A DNA stretch of 45,223 bases from contig CAZAIO010000006.1 of the NCBI GenBank assembly GCA_964485235.1, forward strand, positions 1 through 45,223. The letters are read 5' to 3'. This document shows, piece by piece, positions 25,171 to 34,645 of the stretch. Source of the stretch: CAZAIO01 sp964485235. GTDB lineage: Bacteria; Chloroflexota; Dehalococcoidia; GIF9; UBA5629. Under the pieces are notes generated by a model. It had not been told where the DNA came from, did no database searches, and saw nothing but the letters and a program-made list of their open reading frames with translations. Numbering within the stretch: the first letter of the stretch is position 1; each line of letters opens with the position of its first letter. The position numbers were made by a program, and so were the translations under genes.

Positions 25171-26943
25171 ATGCGGATTAAATGTATTACCGTTATATTG
25201 TGTATATTACTATTATCTGTTTCTTTCATAGCGGCTCCTGCTGCATATGCTGCGGCAATGTCTCCGGTGGAAGGCGCTGTCGGCACCGATGTGAGCATCT
25301 CGGGCCTTACTCCCAGTATATGGTATGTACTTAAGTGGGATGGAAATGATTACAAGACAGGCTATGTTCCAACGTCAGGAATAGTGACCTTTACACTTGC
25401 AGAGACCTACGGTGGCTCCCATACTGTGACAGTGGAAAATTCAGGAGGCACACAGCTTTATTCAGGTACTTTTACTGTTAACCCTACTATTACCATCGAT
25501 CCGATAACAGGCTATGTCGATACGGTAGTAACTGTTGAAGGGCTCGGCTTTGCAAGCGCCGAAACTTCGATAAAGATTTTATACGATGACTCCGCAGTGA
25601 AAACAGGTATTACCGCCGACGACAACGGATCGTGGACAACTACGCTCAAGGTGCCTTCATCGACAAATGGTACGCACCTTCTGGACGCTTCAGGCTCTAC
25701 GACCGATGAGGGCGATGTCGTGGATAAAACGTTCACAGTAAGTCCCAAAATATTGATGCAACCGGTAACAGGTGGTGTGGGTACCGCTGTTTCTGTCACG
25801 GGAACGGGCTTCGATTCCGCTGAAAGCAATATCACTGTGTTCTACGATGATAAAGAAATGAGAACGGCAATTATTGCCGATGTAAACGGCAAATGGAGCA
25901 CAAGCTTTAAAATACCGTCATCGACCAAAGGAACGCATGTAATCGATGCAGAAGGTGAGACAACCGATGACGGTGATGTGGATGATCTTAACTTCTCAGT
26001 ATTGCCCGGAATAAGTATTTCGCAGACGGAAGGCTATGTCGGTGACGAGATCGATGTAACAGGCACCGGTTTTGCCAATGATGAGGATGGTATTAAGGTC
26101 ACTTTCGACAGTAAGGCGATAGGAAGTGGAATAGATGCTGATGATGATGGTAACTGGTCTACCACGTTGATTATACCTGCTGCCTCATACGGCAGTCATT
26201 CCATCGATGCCTATGGAGATACCACGGTTTCTGCCGATGTAGTTGATAGTACATTCGACATTGAACCGGTCATTACTCTCAAACCAAAGGAAGGAAATGT
26301 AGGGACTACGATTTACGTTGAAGGCACCGGGTTCAGCAGCCGTCAGGACTATATAGTCAACTATGGCGATAATACGGTTAGTTCGAGTTTGACAACCGAC
26401 ACTGACGGCAGTTTTACAACGAGCTTCCCTGCGCCGAAGAACCTCAGCGGAGACGTAAAAGTAACGGTAACTGATACAGACGGTGTCTCAGCTTCCGCAG
26501 TGTTCAGCATGGAAACGACTCCTCCGCCGGTACCGCGTATTGCTGCACCTAAAGACGGGGGAAGAGTCGGCTATATCGGAGATGTGAAGGTGACATTCGA
26601 CTGGACCGACGTGACGGATCCCAGCGGTGTTCATTATGAACTTGAGATCAGCACAGTATCCAATTTTTCCACCATTTTACTTCAGATTACAGATTTAAAT
26701 GATTCCAAATATACACTGACCGAGGCAGAGGCTTTATCACACGGGGAATACTACTGGAGAGTGAGGGCTATCGATGACGCCGGTAACACCAGCGATTGGA
26801 CTCCCTTATCTGTGGTCAAAGTCGGTTTTATTACCCTGAAAACATTAATCATCATTATCTGTTGTGTTATCGGCTTTATTATCCTGGTGGCAATCATTCC
26901 GTCGATAGTCCGCAAGATAGGGAGAATGAAGGCGACGCTTTAA
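25171..26943 (+). CDS. Secreted Ig-like/IPT-repeat protein with C-terminal membrane anchor
   Basis: 590-aa extracytoplasmic protein. It has a signal peptide (about 1-28, ending AAPAAYAAA), then five repeats of about 85 residues, each starting with a P-x-x-G-x-V-G-T/D motif and containing GTGFxSxE and DxxGxWxTxxxxP (IPT/TIG-like beta-sandwiches). A fibronectin-III-like domain follows near 455-555 (FDWTDVTDPSGVHYELEIS, YYWRVRAIDDAGN), then one helix near the end and a basic tail (KIGRMKATL). No LPxTG motif is seen. The ATG at 25171 follows GGAGG at 25158-25162 by 8 nt. Probably a surface adhesin or S-layer-associated protein, co-transcribed with the ribbon-helix-helix gene. Confidence 0.8.
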   Translation: MRIKCITVILCILLLSVSFIAAPAAYAAAMSPVEGAVGTDVSISGLTPSIWYVLKWDGNDYKTGYVPTSGIVTFTLAETYGGSHTVTVENSGGTQLYSGTFTVNPTITIDPITGYVDTVVTVEGLGFASAETSIKILYDDSAVKTGITADDNGSWTTTLKVPSSTNGTHLLDASGSTTDEGDVVDKTFTVSPKILMQPVTGGVGTAVSVTGTGFDSAESNITVFYDDKEMRTAIIADVNGKWSTSFKIPSSTKGTHVIDAEGETTDDGDVDDLNFSVLPGISISQTEGYVGDEIDVTGTGFANDEDGIKVTFDSKAIGSGIDADDDGNWSTTLIIPAASYGSHSIDAYGDTTVSADVVDSTFDIEPVITLKPKEGNVGTTIYVEGTGFSSRQDYIVNYGDNTVSSSLTTDTDGSFTTSFPAPKNLSGDVKVTVTDTDGVSASAVFSMETTPPPVPRIAAPKDGGRVGYIGDVKVTFDWTDVTDPSGVHYELEISTVSNFSTILLQITDLNDSKYTLTEAEALSHGEYYWRVRAIDDAGNTSDWTPLSVVKVGFITLKTLIIIICCVIGFIILVAIIPSIVRKIGRMKATL

Positions 26944-27062
26944 AGAGATTACTGAAAGCGGCATTAACAGTTTTATTATGAGTATTGTCTACATTGAGGT
27001 ATGAGGGAGGTATGTAAAGCGATTAACACGTTACTATAAAGGATAGATCGTTTTCATACCGG

Positions 27063-27092
27063 AAAAGGGGACCGGATATCCGGTCCCCTTTT
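27063..27092. terminator. Bidirectional terminator, 30-bp perfect palindrome
   Basis: AAAAGGGGACCGGAT is followed by its exact reverse complement, so each strand gives a GC stem followed by TTTT. It lies between the surface-protein gene (+) and the URO-D gene (-) and can serve both. Confidence 0.85.
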
Positions 27093-27221
27093 CTTTTCCC
27101 TATAATTCTATAAAAACCACTGATATTATTAGTCTTTGTTTTGCATAGACAATATATCGTCAGTTTTATTGAATATGAATCACTCTGTTTACTGACAGTG
27201 GAGAGTAAAATTGAGAATATC

Positions 27222-28307
27222 TTATACAGAATTATACCAGCCGAAATCATCTACCGCTTTGTTCATCATTTTTATATTCTCAATGGGCGATCGCGGTGGT
27301 AAGTCGCAACCTGTTGAAAAGATATAGCCTCCGGGTAAATTCTTCCCTTCCAAAACGACTTTTTTTGTTGCTTCGTATACTTCTTCAGGTGTCCCTTGTT
27401 GAACAATCGCAGGCTCCAGGTTGCCCAGAATTATATTATCGGGAAAGTATCTCGCTGCTGTCTCAAGTTTTACCTCGTGTCCAACTCCGATTATGCCGGG
27501 ATCCCCGAAATCTACCTGCGCCCAGTAAGGCAGATTGAGATTGTGCTCACCGCAAATATGGACGTATGTCGTCTTATATCCAAGTGCCCGTAATTTTTTC
27601 TGGCCTGTCTGGATAGCAGGCAGGACAAATTCCTCAAACTGCTTCGGCGAGATCAGAGAATTTGATGATGTTGCACCGCCGCTCATACATAGAACACCTT
27701 CAGTACAGGGTGTCTCACCTTTTGACGTTAGTTCTGATAGCTGCCACGCGGATATTGTGTCCAGTAAATAGTGTGCCAGGGACGGTTTTTTAATTAACCA
27801 CCGGAGAAACCGGTCAGTACCGACGATATTACAGGCAAGGCCGAATGCTCCACCGGCACCGATAGTGGCATTAAACGGAGCATTCTCTGATTTATTCTGA
27901 AGGGCTAACTCTGCATATCTTCTCGCAATAGGGAAAAATCCTGAGTCCGGTCCCGGCCATTTTAAATTATATACATCGTCATCTTTCTCTACGGGATTAC
28001 GTATGATCATAGGTGCCTGGTCGTAGTCTCCGCCGGGCATTCTTATCTCGCCCCCGAATTCCCATGCACCTATGGACGCATACATCATTCCCGGCCAGAA
28101 TACCCATCCGAAGTCCAGACAAGTCTTGCGTACTGCCTCATAACAAGCGTCCGGGTCGGTATACGCTGCAGCGAGCGGCAATTTGTTATATATTACGGCG
28201 AAGCCGTTACAGGCAAAGGGCCAAACAGGTATGCGGTCCGGCCTCTTACGGTTTAATAATGCTTCAATACGTTGTTTATCGGTCATTACCTTTCGGTTTC
28301 CTGTCAT
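27222..28307 (-). CDS. Uroporphyrinogen-decarboxylase family methyltransferase (MtaA/CmuA-like)
   Basis: 361-aa URO-D-fold protein. It carries the zinc motif of corrinoid:CoM-type methyltransferases: His250-x-Cys252 in VHICGEHN and Cys334 in FSTGCDLPP. True heme-pathway HemE lacks this motif, so a corrinoid or thiol methyl-transfer role is more likely. GxxG segments (IGAGGAFGLACN) and PKQFEEFVLP are family features. The ATG at 28307 has AAGGAG 7 nt upstream; an in-frame ATG at 28337 does not. No corrinoid protein gene adjoins it. It diverges from flavoprotein 4 across 343 bp. Confidence 0.82.
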   Translation of the reverse strand: MTGNRKVMTDKQRIEALLNRKRPDRIPVWPFACNGFAVIYNKLPLAAAYTDPDACYEAVRKTCLDFGWVFWPGMMYASIGAWEFGGEIRMPGGDYDQAPMIIRNPVEKDDDVYNLKWPGPDSGFFPIARRYAELALQNKSENAPFNATIGAGGAFGLACNIVGTDRFLRWLIKKPSLAHYLLDTISAWQLSELTSKGETPCTEGVLCMSGGATSSNSLISPKQFEEFVLPAIQTGQKKLRALGYKTTYVHICGEHNLNLPYWAQVDFGDPGIIGVGHEVKLETAARYFPDNIILGNLEPAIVQQGTPEEVYEATKKVVLEGKNLPGGYIFSTGCDLPPRSPIENIKMMNKAVDDFGWYNSV

Positions 28308-28650
28308 CGGGTGTCTCCTTATAGAATTATTTGGCATGTCAATACGGGCAATATATATTATTCAGGCAGATTAACAATATAAGTAATATTATTTTATAAA
28401 TTCAACATTAAATTTGCTACTTTTAATACAGGAAACAGGTGTCGGGCTATATGTTTCAGAGTGCCTGAAAACTGAACTACTGTATTTATTAGTGGCCACC
28501 TCATGTCATGTCAGAGGCAGACGGTATTTTGAAATCATCTTTGTTGTGAGGGTAAACTATAGTGTTATCGGTATCACGATTTATTATTCCGGCACTGATA
28601 ATAGCTCTTACGAAACATGCGTGTAGAATGCCTGGAAATGAGCAGCCTAT
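28308..28650. other. 343-bp divergent intergenic region
   Basis: AT-rich near the URO-D gene. One short inverted repeat is present, TTTCAG (28454-28459) and CTGAAA (28465-28470) around AGTGC. Promoters for both divergent genes should lie here, but I could not assign -35/-10 pairs with confidence. Confidence 0.4.
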
Positions 28651-30126
28651 ATGGATAAAAAAATGACAGATATACAAGCCTTTACTCCGGACGAAACAAC
28701 AGACGTCGTAATTATCGGGTCTGGTTTTGCCGGTCTTTCCGCAGCGATAGAAGCTAGAGATGCAGGCGCATCTGTGATCATACTGGAAAAGATGCCGTAC
28801 CTCGGCGGGAATTCCATAATTTCCGCAGGCTATTATGGCTGTGTCGATCCGGAGAGGCAGCGTGCCCTGGGTATCAAGGACTCGATCGACCTGCACTATA
28901 AACAAACGCTTGCAGGTGGAGATAACAGAGGTGAACCCGAGAAGGTAAAATATATGGTGGAACATGCGCTTGAAGGATGGCAATGGTTGGAACAGATGGG
29001 TGTTAAGCTCGTTGAGCCTATTTTTCAACTATACGGTGCTGTCTGGCCCAGGACTCATTCTCCGGGATATAAAAGGAGAAAGGGTGGTGCTGCCATCGTA
29101 GCCGCGCTTTATGATCAAATAGTTCAAAGACAAATTCCAATCCTCCTTCAGTATAAAGTTATGCGTATAGTCAGGGAACAATCGCAAACGGGAAAGGTGA
29201 TGGGAGTAGAGGCGATAGTGGGAAACCATACGATAAATTTCCGGGCATCGAAAGCGGTTATACTCGCGTCCGGTGGTTTTTGTGCAGACGTCGCTATGAG
29301 GACAAAGTACGATCCACGGTTTGACGACAGGTTCACGACGTCGAACCATGCGGGAGCAACCGGAGAAGTGCTCACTATAGCCGAAGAGGTCGGTGCAGTG
29401 TTGACGGATATGGACTATATTCAGGCTGCCGGTCCGATAGGACGTGATATCAGGTTTCAAAAAAGACCGGCAGGTGTGAGAAAACTATCTTATGCAAGCC
29501 GGCTCAGCGGTCTTTCAACGAACAGCACGATCTATCTGGATTTGAAGGGTAACCGGATTGCTGCCTGCGATGCCCGGCGGGATGACATCTCTGAAGCTAT
29601 CATGAAGACTCCGGAGAAAGTATGCTATATATTGAATGACCTGCAGGGACTGGGGTCTTCGGGCAGGGCTTTCGGTGAGATACCGCTGGAATCGGCAATG
29701 AGGCTGGCCGAAAAACATCCCGGCGAAGTATTCATGGCAGATACCATTGCTGAACTTGCAATTAAGGCGGGAATGGAACCCGCTATACTGGAAAAGACTG
29801 TGAACACTTATAATTCCTATATCGATGCGAAATATGACCCCGATTTTCATCAAGCACAACATAATCTTCTTTATAAGATTGAAATACCGCCCTTTTTTAT
29901 TTCCAGCGGTTCTCCGGCAGTGCATTATATGTGCGGCGGGTTGAAGACAGACACGGCAAACTGCCAGGTTATCGACCGTTCCGGCCGTCATATTCCCGGG
30001 CTCTACGCCGCCGGGGAAATAGTCGGTGGTGTTCACGGTTCCAACAGGCTGGGCGGTAACGCTATAGCGGATTGCATCGTATACGGACGTCTTGCCGGTA
30101 AATCTGTTGCACGGATAATTGAATAA
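28651..30126 (+). CDS. FAD-dependent oxidoreductase, flavocytochrome-c/fumarate-reductase type
   Basis: 491-aa FAD_binding_2 flavoprotein, divergent from the trio at 12-17 kb. It has VVIIGSGFAGLSAAIEARDAG, LEKMPYLGGNS, and the C-terminal GGVHGSNRLGGNA with PGLYAAGE, matching soluble fumarate reductases. The histidine in VHYMCGG and arginine in NRLGGN match catalytic positions of flavocytochrome c3; the ring-side His of that family (in IQxHP) is replaced by Ala (IQAAGP), so fumarate itself may not be the substrate. No signal peptide and no heme domain. It may act with the divergent URO-D methyltransferase. The ribosome site is weak; ATG at 28663 is an alternative. Confidence 0.82.
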   Translation: MDKKMTDIQAFTPDETTDVVIIGSGFAGLSAAIEARDAGASVIILEKMPYLGGNSIISAGYYGCVDPERQRALGIKDSIDLHYKQTLAGGDNRGEPEKVKYMVEHALEGWQWLEQMGVKLVEPIFQLYGAVWPRTHSPGYKRRKGGAAIVAALYDQIVQRQIPILLQYKVMRIVREQSQTGKVMGVEAIVGNHTINFRASKAVILASGGFCADVAMRTKYDPRFDDRFTTSNHAGATGEVLTIAEEVGAVLTDMDYIQAAGPIGRDIRFQKRPAGVRKLSYASRLSGLSTNSTIYLDLKGNRIAACDARRDDISEAIMKTPEKVCYILNDLQGLGSSGRAFGEIPLESAMRLAEKHPGEVFMADTIAELAIKAGMEPAILEKTVNTYNSYIDAKYDPDFHQAQHNLLYKIEIPPFFISSGSPAVHYMCGGLKTDTANCQVIDRSGRHIPGLYAAGEIVGGVHGSNRLGGNAIADCIVYGRLAGKSVARIIE

Positions 30127-30415
30127 TATTGCAGGGAGAGAATGGAATACCTGTTTCTATTTACCGGCAATTCGTATATAATGCATCACAATTCGCATGT
30201 GATATAATAATCGCTTAAGGAAGGTTAATAAAAATTTTCGTATTGTCCATAATATTAATAATCTCTTAATAATCTGAAAGTACTATTAATACAATATATA
30301 CATTCAGTTGAACTAATGATTACCGGCTGAACTGTCTTTTTATAACAACGGAAAAGAATTATATATCTGAATCGGGACCCGCTTGCGATACGATATACAT
30401 CTGTTCACTCATAAA

Positions 30416-32062
30416 ATGACGAAGAAGCTTATCACCATAGCTATTCTCATTTTAATCATTTGTCTCTTATTTATAACCAGCTGTAAAACAACACAGAAGA
30501 CATCCACAGAGAGCAATCTGGCAGAAGTACAGCGGGGTGATCTTTCGATCGCGGTTGTATCGGATGGGACTCTGGTAATGCCTCAGGTCTTCGAATTACG
30601 GTTCGGCACGGCCGGAACAGTAAAAGAGGTGCTGGTAAAAGAAGGTGATAAGGTCAAGGCCGGTACACTTCTGGCCAAGCTTGACGATACTTCACAAATT
30701 ATTGCCATTGAGCAGGCGTTACTGGACCTCCAGATAAGTTTAAGCGATCTAGTAGAAACGGTCCCGGGAATGCATCAGGTTCTGGGATTATATCGCAGCT
30801 ATCCTCACACAAGTGCACTTACCAATTTTGAGCTTGCGAAGCAGGAAGTTGCGGATGCGGAGGGTTTGCTGAAAGAGGGTAAGTACGACGATGCACTCGG
30901 GGAACTGAATATCGCTGTCTATGATATGAAAACATGCATTACAATACTCGATGCTCCCCTCTCCGACACTAAAGAGTATCCCGATATTACAGGCTGGACC
31001 GATGTATATTCTGTCGACCATGAAATACAAAGACTTGAGGATATTTATCCCAAGATCCCCCTGGCGATCACTTCCGTGAAGAAAGAACAGGCGAATGTGG
31101 AAAATATCTGTCGTCTGATTGCTGACGGGAACTATACCCGGGCATCGGCAGATCTCGACAAAGCCCAAAAAAGTATGTTCAAAGCCCGAATAGATGTCGA
31201 GTATGCAATCGGGCTTATTATCACGCAAACGATGAGCTATCCTGATATATTGACCGGTCTGGACTTCTTTCAATCGGCAGAGGATACATTGCAGGCGTTG
31301 CAGGAAGGCATAGAGCAGAGCACTTACAGTAAAGAGGATATAGCGCTCGCACTGCGCAAAGCTGAACATGATATGAATACCAGCAATGCTATACTCGAAA
31401 GAAATATCTGGGAGGCCGAGCACGGCCTTTCATTGAAAGACACTCGCACCTATAAATTGAGCTTGAAAAAGTATCAGGCGAGTTTGCGTAATGCGAGAGA
31501 AGAGTATATGAAGACGGAAATCCTGGCGCCGTTTGATTGTACTGTAGTCGATATAGGAGTAAGTGAAGACGACCAGCTTTCGTCCCAGGACTATTCCTCG
31601 AAGACTGCGGTGAAAGTGGTAGATATGGGGGCGGTGCAGTTTCAAGGAGTAGTCGATGAAATCGACATTTTTTCAGTGAAAGTGGGGCAGAAAGCCACGA
31701 TAGTTGTCGATGCACTTCCCGATAGAGAGTTAACCGGCACGGTCACTTTTATTTCACCGTCGGGGAATACGGATACCGGAGTTGTCGAATATGCCGTGAC
31801 TATCAAGTTAGATCCAACTGATGTCGAGCTAAAAGGCAGCCTGACTGCTACAGCTGATATTATCCAGGCGGACAGGAAAAATGTGCTGCTGGTACCGGTC
31901 GAAGCAATTAAAGGAACTCCCGAAGGTAAATTTGTTGAGCTCTGGAACGAGAATACGATGCAGGCGCAACAACAACAGGTTACAACAGGCCTTCAGACCG
32001 ACCGTTATACCGAGGTCTTGTCCGGGTTAAATGAAGGAGATAAAGTAGTAATCGGGGAATAG
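30416..32062 (+). CDS. Efflux adaptor lipoprotein (HlyD/MacA/YknX-like), copy A
   Basis: 548-aa lipoprotein (lipobox LFITSC, Cys23). The lipoyl/biotinyl-type half (AGTVKEVLVKEGDKVKAGT) is followed by a long helical insert (about 105-375). The second lipoyl half (ILAPFDCTVVDIGVSEDDQ) and beta-barrel (VGQKATIVVDALPDRELTG) come next, and the C-terminal end is GLNEGDKVVIGE. Usual MacA length is about 370, so the insert adds roughly 150-180 residues. It contains two related units starting near residues 128 (YPHTSALTNFELAKQE) and 274 (YPDILTGLDFFQSAED). ATG at 30416 is preferred; a TTG at 30383 is possible. First of a four-gene exporter operon. Confidence 0.82.
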   Translation: MTKKLITIAILILIICLLFITSCKTTQKTSTESNLAEVQRGDLSIAVVSDGTLVMPQVFELRFGTAGTVKEVLVKEGDKVKAGTLLAKLDDTSQIIAIEQALLDLQISLSDLVETVPGMHQVLGLYRSYPHTSALTNFELAKQEVADAEGLLKEGKYDDALGELNIAVYDMKTCITILDAPLSDTKEYPDITGWTDVYSVDHEIQRLEDIYPKIPLAITSVKKEQANVENICRLIADGNYTRASADLDKAQKSMFKARIDVEYAIGLIITQTMSYPDILTGLDFFQSAEDTLQALQEGIEQSTYSKEDIALALRKAEHDMNTSNAILERNIWEAEHGLSLKDTRTYKLSLKKYQASLRNAREEYMKTEILAPFDCTVVDIGVSEDDQLSSQDYSSKTAVKVVDMGAVQFQGVVDEIDIFSVKVGQKATIVVDALPDRELTGTVTFISPSGNTDTGVVEYAVTIKLDPTDVELKGSLTATADIIQADRKNVLLVPVEAIKGTPEGKFVELWNENTMQAQQQQVTTGLQTDRYTEVLSGLNEGDKVVIGE

Positions 32063-32145
32063 GATAGATGTTTACGAGAGGATTTCCAGTACTGAAATAG
32101 CCCTTCTCGGGTATATAAACGGGAATAAAGAAATTTATTTTATCG

Positions 32146-33912
32146 ATGAAAAGCACAAGGATGATATTGAACAATAAAAAAATTGTTAAGCCTTTGTTGT
32201 TGGGAATGCTTGCGGTGATACTTGCAGTTGCAGGACTGGCTGGTTGTGCGGGCAAAGGAAAAGAAACAACACCGGAACAAAAAATTGTAGAAGTGCAGCG
32301 GGGTAACATATTTGTAGGGGTAAATGCCGACGGCAGCCTGGTCATGCCGCATAAAGTCGATTTAAGCTTTGGTACCACAGGCGTTGTGGAAGAAGTACTG
32401 GTACAGGAAGGCGATTTTGTAAGAGAGGGCACTTTACTGGCAAGACTCGATAATACAGAGCAAAAGATTGAAATAGAAAAAGTCCGTTATGATCTTCAAT
32501 CAGATTTGAATTCACTGGAAACGGGTTGCAATACCGGCATCGATTATCCATACCGTTATCCTGATACCACGGCATTGCTCAGCTTTGAACAGGCGCAGGC
32601 AGAACTGGACGAAGCAGGGAAATACACCGGGCAGGGCTTCTATAAAGAAGCGGTTTTGAAGATACGTGCCTGCTATTATGACATTGAGACAAGTATAACC
32701 ATGTTGAACGGGCAGATACAGGATATCGAACTATTCCCCGATCTCGATACTACGATTGATTACGCGACTGAAGACCCCGATTCTCTGAATGACGACAGGA
32801 TATATAAAAGGACGGCTGAGACGATGCGCGAACTGGCGCGGGACCAGGAACTGCTTTTAAATGTCCAGAAATTGATTGAGTCGGGAGCATATGAAGATGC
32901 GATAGCGGCAATAAAAAGCCTCAGCGTGCATTTCACTGATACGCACAGGGCAGTTGCCGGTTCAATAGGCCAGTTAATACGGTTTTCGATCGCTTATCCC
33001 GACACGGCTACCAGCCTGGATTTTCTGAAATCTGCAACAAGCTCGGTTGTAGACCTGGAAAAAATGGTAAAATCCGGCGACTACGATCCCGTGGAATTTG
33101 CGAAAATGCTGCGATTGACGCAGCTTGACCTGAGGATCGGACAGGACGTCCTTGAAAACAGGGAATGGTATTTTGAAAGCGGCCTCAACCTGAGCGACGT
33201 TCAGAAATATAACCTTAATTTGCAGAAAGCGCTGGCAACAATAGAAAATCAGAAACAGGAATTAATGAAAACGGAGATCCTTGCGCCTTTTGATGGAATG
33301 GTCGTGAATATCGGCGTAAAAGCAGATGATAAATTGTCCGGTGTCGATTATTCTTCGAAGGCGGCTGTGAAACTGGTAGATACCGGCACGGTCATGTTTG
33401 AGGGTATTATAGATGAAGTAGACATATATAGTGTACATGTGGGGCAAAAAGCAACGATTGCCGTAGATGCGCTTCCCGATCAAGAATTGACCGGCGCGGT
33501 TACGTTTATATCCCCGTACGGTACCAAGGATACTGGGGTATTGACATTCGCAGTGACAATTGCGCTTGATCACACGGATATAGCATTACGCGATGATCTC
33601 ACGACGACTGCCACCATTTCCGTGCAAGATAAGCAGGATGTATTACTAATACCGGTGGGGGCTGCGCTGGATACGCCAATGGGGAAAATTGCATTGGTGC
33701 AGGATCCTGCTACTGGCGAAGGTGTTCCCAGACCGATAAAACTGGGTGCACAGAACTACCAGTATGCTGAAGTAGTATCGGGCCTGCAAGAGGGTGAAAA
33801 GATTATTGTACCGGATAATACCGCGGCAAATATGCCGACCAACAATGGCGCAGGAGGTGGACCTCCGCCGGGTGGAATGAGAGCAACAGATAGAGGCGGT
33901 CCGCCGCGATAG
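32146..33912 (+). CDS. Efflux adaptor lipoprotein (HlyD/MacA/YknX-like), copy B
   Basis: 588-aa paralogue of the gene 83 bp upstream. A basic start and hydrophobic helix end in lipobox LAGCAG, then VQRGNIFVGVNADGSLVMP, shared with copy A as VQRGDLSIAVVSDGTLVMP. It has the same domain order: lipoyl half, long helical insert, lipoyl half (ILAPFDGMVVNIGVKADD), and barrel (VGQKATIAVDALPDQELTG). The insert repeats start near residues 137 and 283, with the same spacing as in copy A. The tail is Gly/Pro-rich (GGGPPPGG). ATP-binding and permease genes follow directly. Two adaptors per ABC pair is unusual; they may form a hetero-hexamer or serve different substrates. Confidence 0.82.
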   Translation: MKSTRMILNNKKIVKPLLLGMLAVILAVAGLAGCAGKGKETTPEQKIVEVQRGNIFVGVNADGSLVMPHKVDLSFGTTGVVEEVLVQEGDFVREGTLLARLDNTEQKIEIEKVRYDLQSDLNSLETGCNTGIDYPYRYPDTTALLSFEQAQAELDEAGKYTGQGFYKEAVLKIRACYYDIETSITMLNGQIQDIELFPDLDTTIDYATEDPDSLNDDRIYKRTAETMRELARDQELLLNVQKLIESGAYEDAIAAIKSLSVHFTDTHRAVAGSIGQLIRFSIAYPDTATSLDFLKSATSSVVDLEKMVKSGDYDPVEFAKMLRLTQLDLRIGQDVLENREWYFESGLNLSDVQKYNLNLQKALATIENQKQELMKTEILAPFDGMVVNIGVKADDKLSGVDYSSKAAVKLVDTGTVMFEGIIDEVDIYSVHVGQKATIAVDALPDQELTGAVTFISPYGTKDTGVLTFAVTIALDHTDIALRDDLTTTATISVQDKQDVLLIPVGAALDTPMGKIALVQDPATGEGVPRPIKLGAQNYQYAEVVSGLQEGEKIIVPDNTAANMPTNNGAGGGPPPGGMRATDRGGPPR

Positions 33913-33976
33913 GTATTATCTGGTAAAATATATGAGCTATATTATATATGTATTACTTATTTGTGAGAGTTGAAAA

Positions 33977-34645
33977 ATGATAGATATTGAAAATTTAACC
34001 AAGATATATGAAATCGGAGAGGTCAATGTTGTCGCTCTGAACGACATCTCCTTTCACTTTGACAAAGGAGAAATGGTATCGATTATGGGGGCGTCCGGCT
34101 CCGGCAAGTCCACACTTATGAATATATTGGGCTGCCTGGACAGGCCTACATCCGGTATATACCGCCTGGACGGCACCGATGTCAGCCGGTTAAAAGATGA
34201 TCAACTGGCGGAGATCAGAAATAAGAAGATCGGATTTGTATTCCAGTCCTTTAACTTGCTTCCGCGGGTTACTGCTTTGGCGAATGTGGAATTGCCTATG
34301 GTGTATTCGGGCGTAAAAAACAAACGGACCAGAGCGTTGGAATCGCTTGATACGGTTGGAATAGGGAAGCGGGCATATCATCGTCCTTCGGAAATGTCCG
34401 GCGGCGAGCAGCAGAGAGTGGCAATCGCACGGGCTCTCGTACTCAATCCTGCGATCATACTGGCGGATGAACCTACGGGTAATCTGGATACCAATACAAG
34501 CCATAGTATTATGTCTCTGCTCCAGGCCCAGAATGAAAAGGGAATCACTGTAATTATTGTAACTCATGAAGAAGACATAGCTGGGTACACTCAGCGTACG
34601 ATTTATCTCAGAGATGGAAAAATCGTGGACGAAAAGCGAAGATGA
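33977..34645 (+). CDS. ABC transporter ATP-binding protein (MacB/LolD/YknY-like)
   Basis: 222-aa ATPase: Walker A GASGSGKST (about 37-45), Q-loop FVFQSFNLLP, signature MSGGEQQRVAIARAL, Walker B IILADEPTGNLD and switch His in VTHE. This MacB-type subgroup energises export of lipoproteins, peptides or antibiotics by mechanotransmission. It overlaps the permease gene by 4 nt (ATGA), implying translational coupling and a 1:1 complex. GAGAG precedes the ATG. Confidence 0.93.
   Translation: MIDIENLTKIYEIGEVNVVALNDISFHFDKGEMVSIMGASGSGKSTLMNILGCLDRPTSGIYRLDGTDVSRLKDDQLAEIRNKKIGFVFQSFNLLPRVTALANVELPMVYSGVKNKRTRALESLDTVGIGKRAYHRPSEMSGGEQQRVAIARALVLNPAIILADEPTGNLDTNTSHSIMSLLQAQNEKGITVIIVTHEEDIAGYTQRTIYLRDGKIVDEKRR

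Noticed and set aside
27222..28307. Calling the URO-D protein HemE
   Set aside because: The His-x-Cys...Cys zinc motif belongs to methyltransferase relatives, and no other heme gene is near.
28501..29028. 175-codon open frame on the minus strand overlapping the flavoprotein gene
   Set aside because: It is antisense to a well-supported FAD enzyme, shows no recognisable domain and has the irregular composition of an out-of-frame reading.
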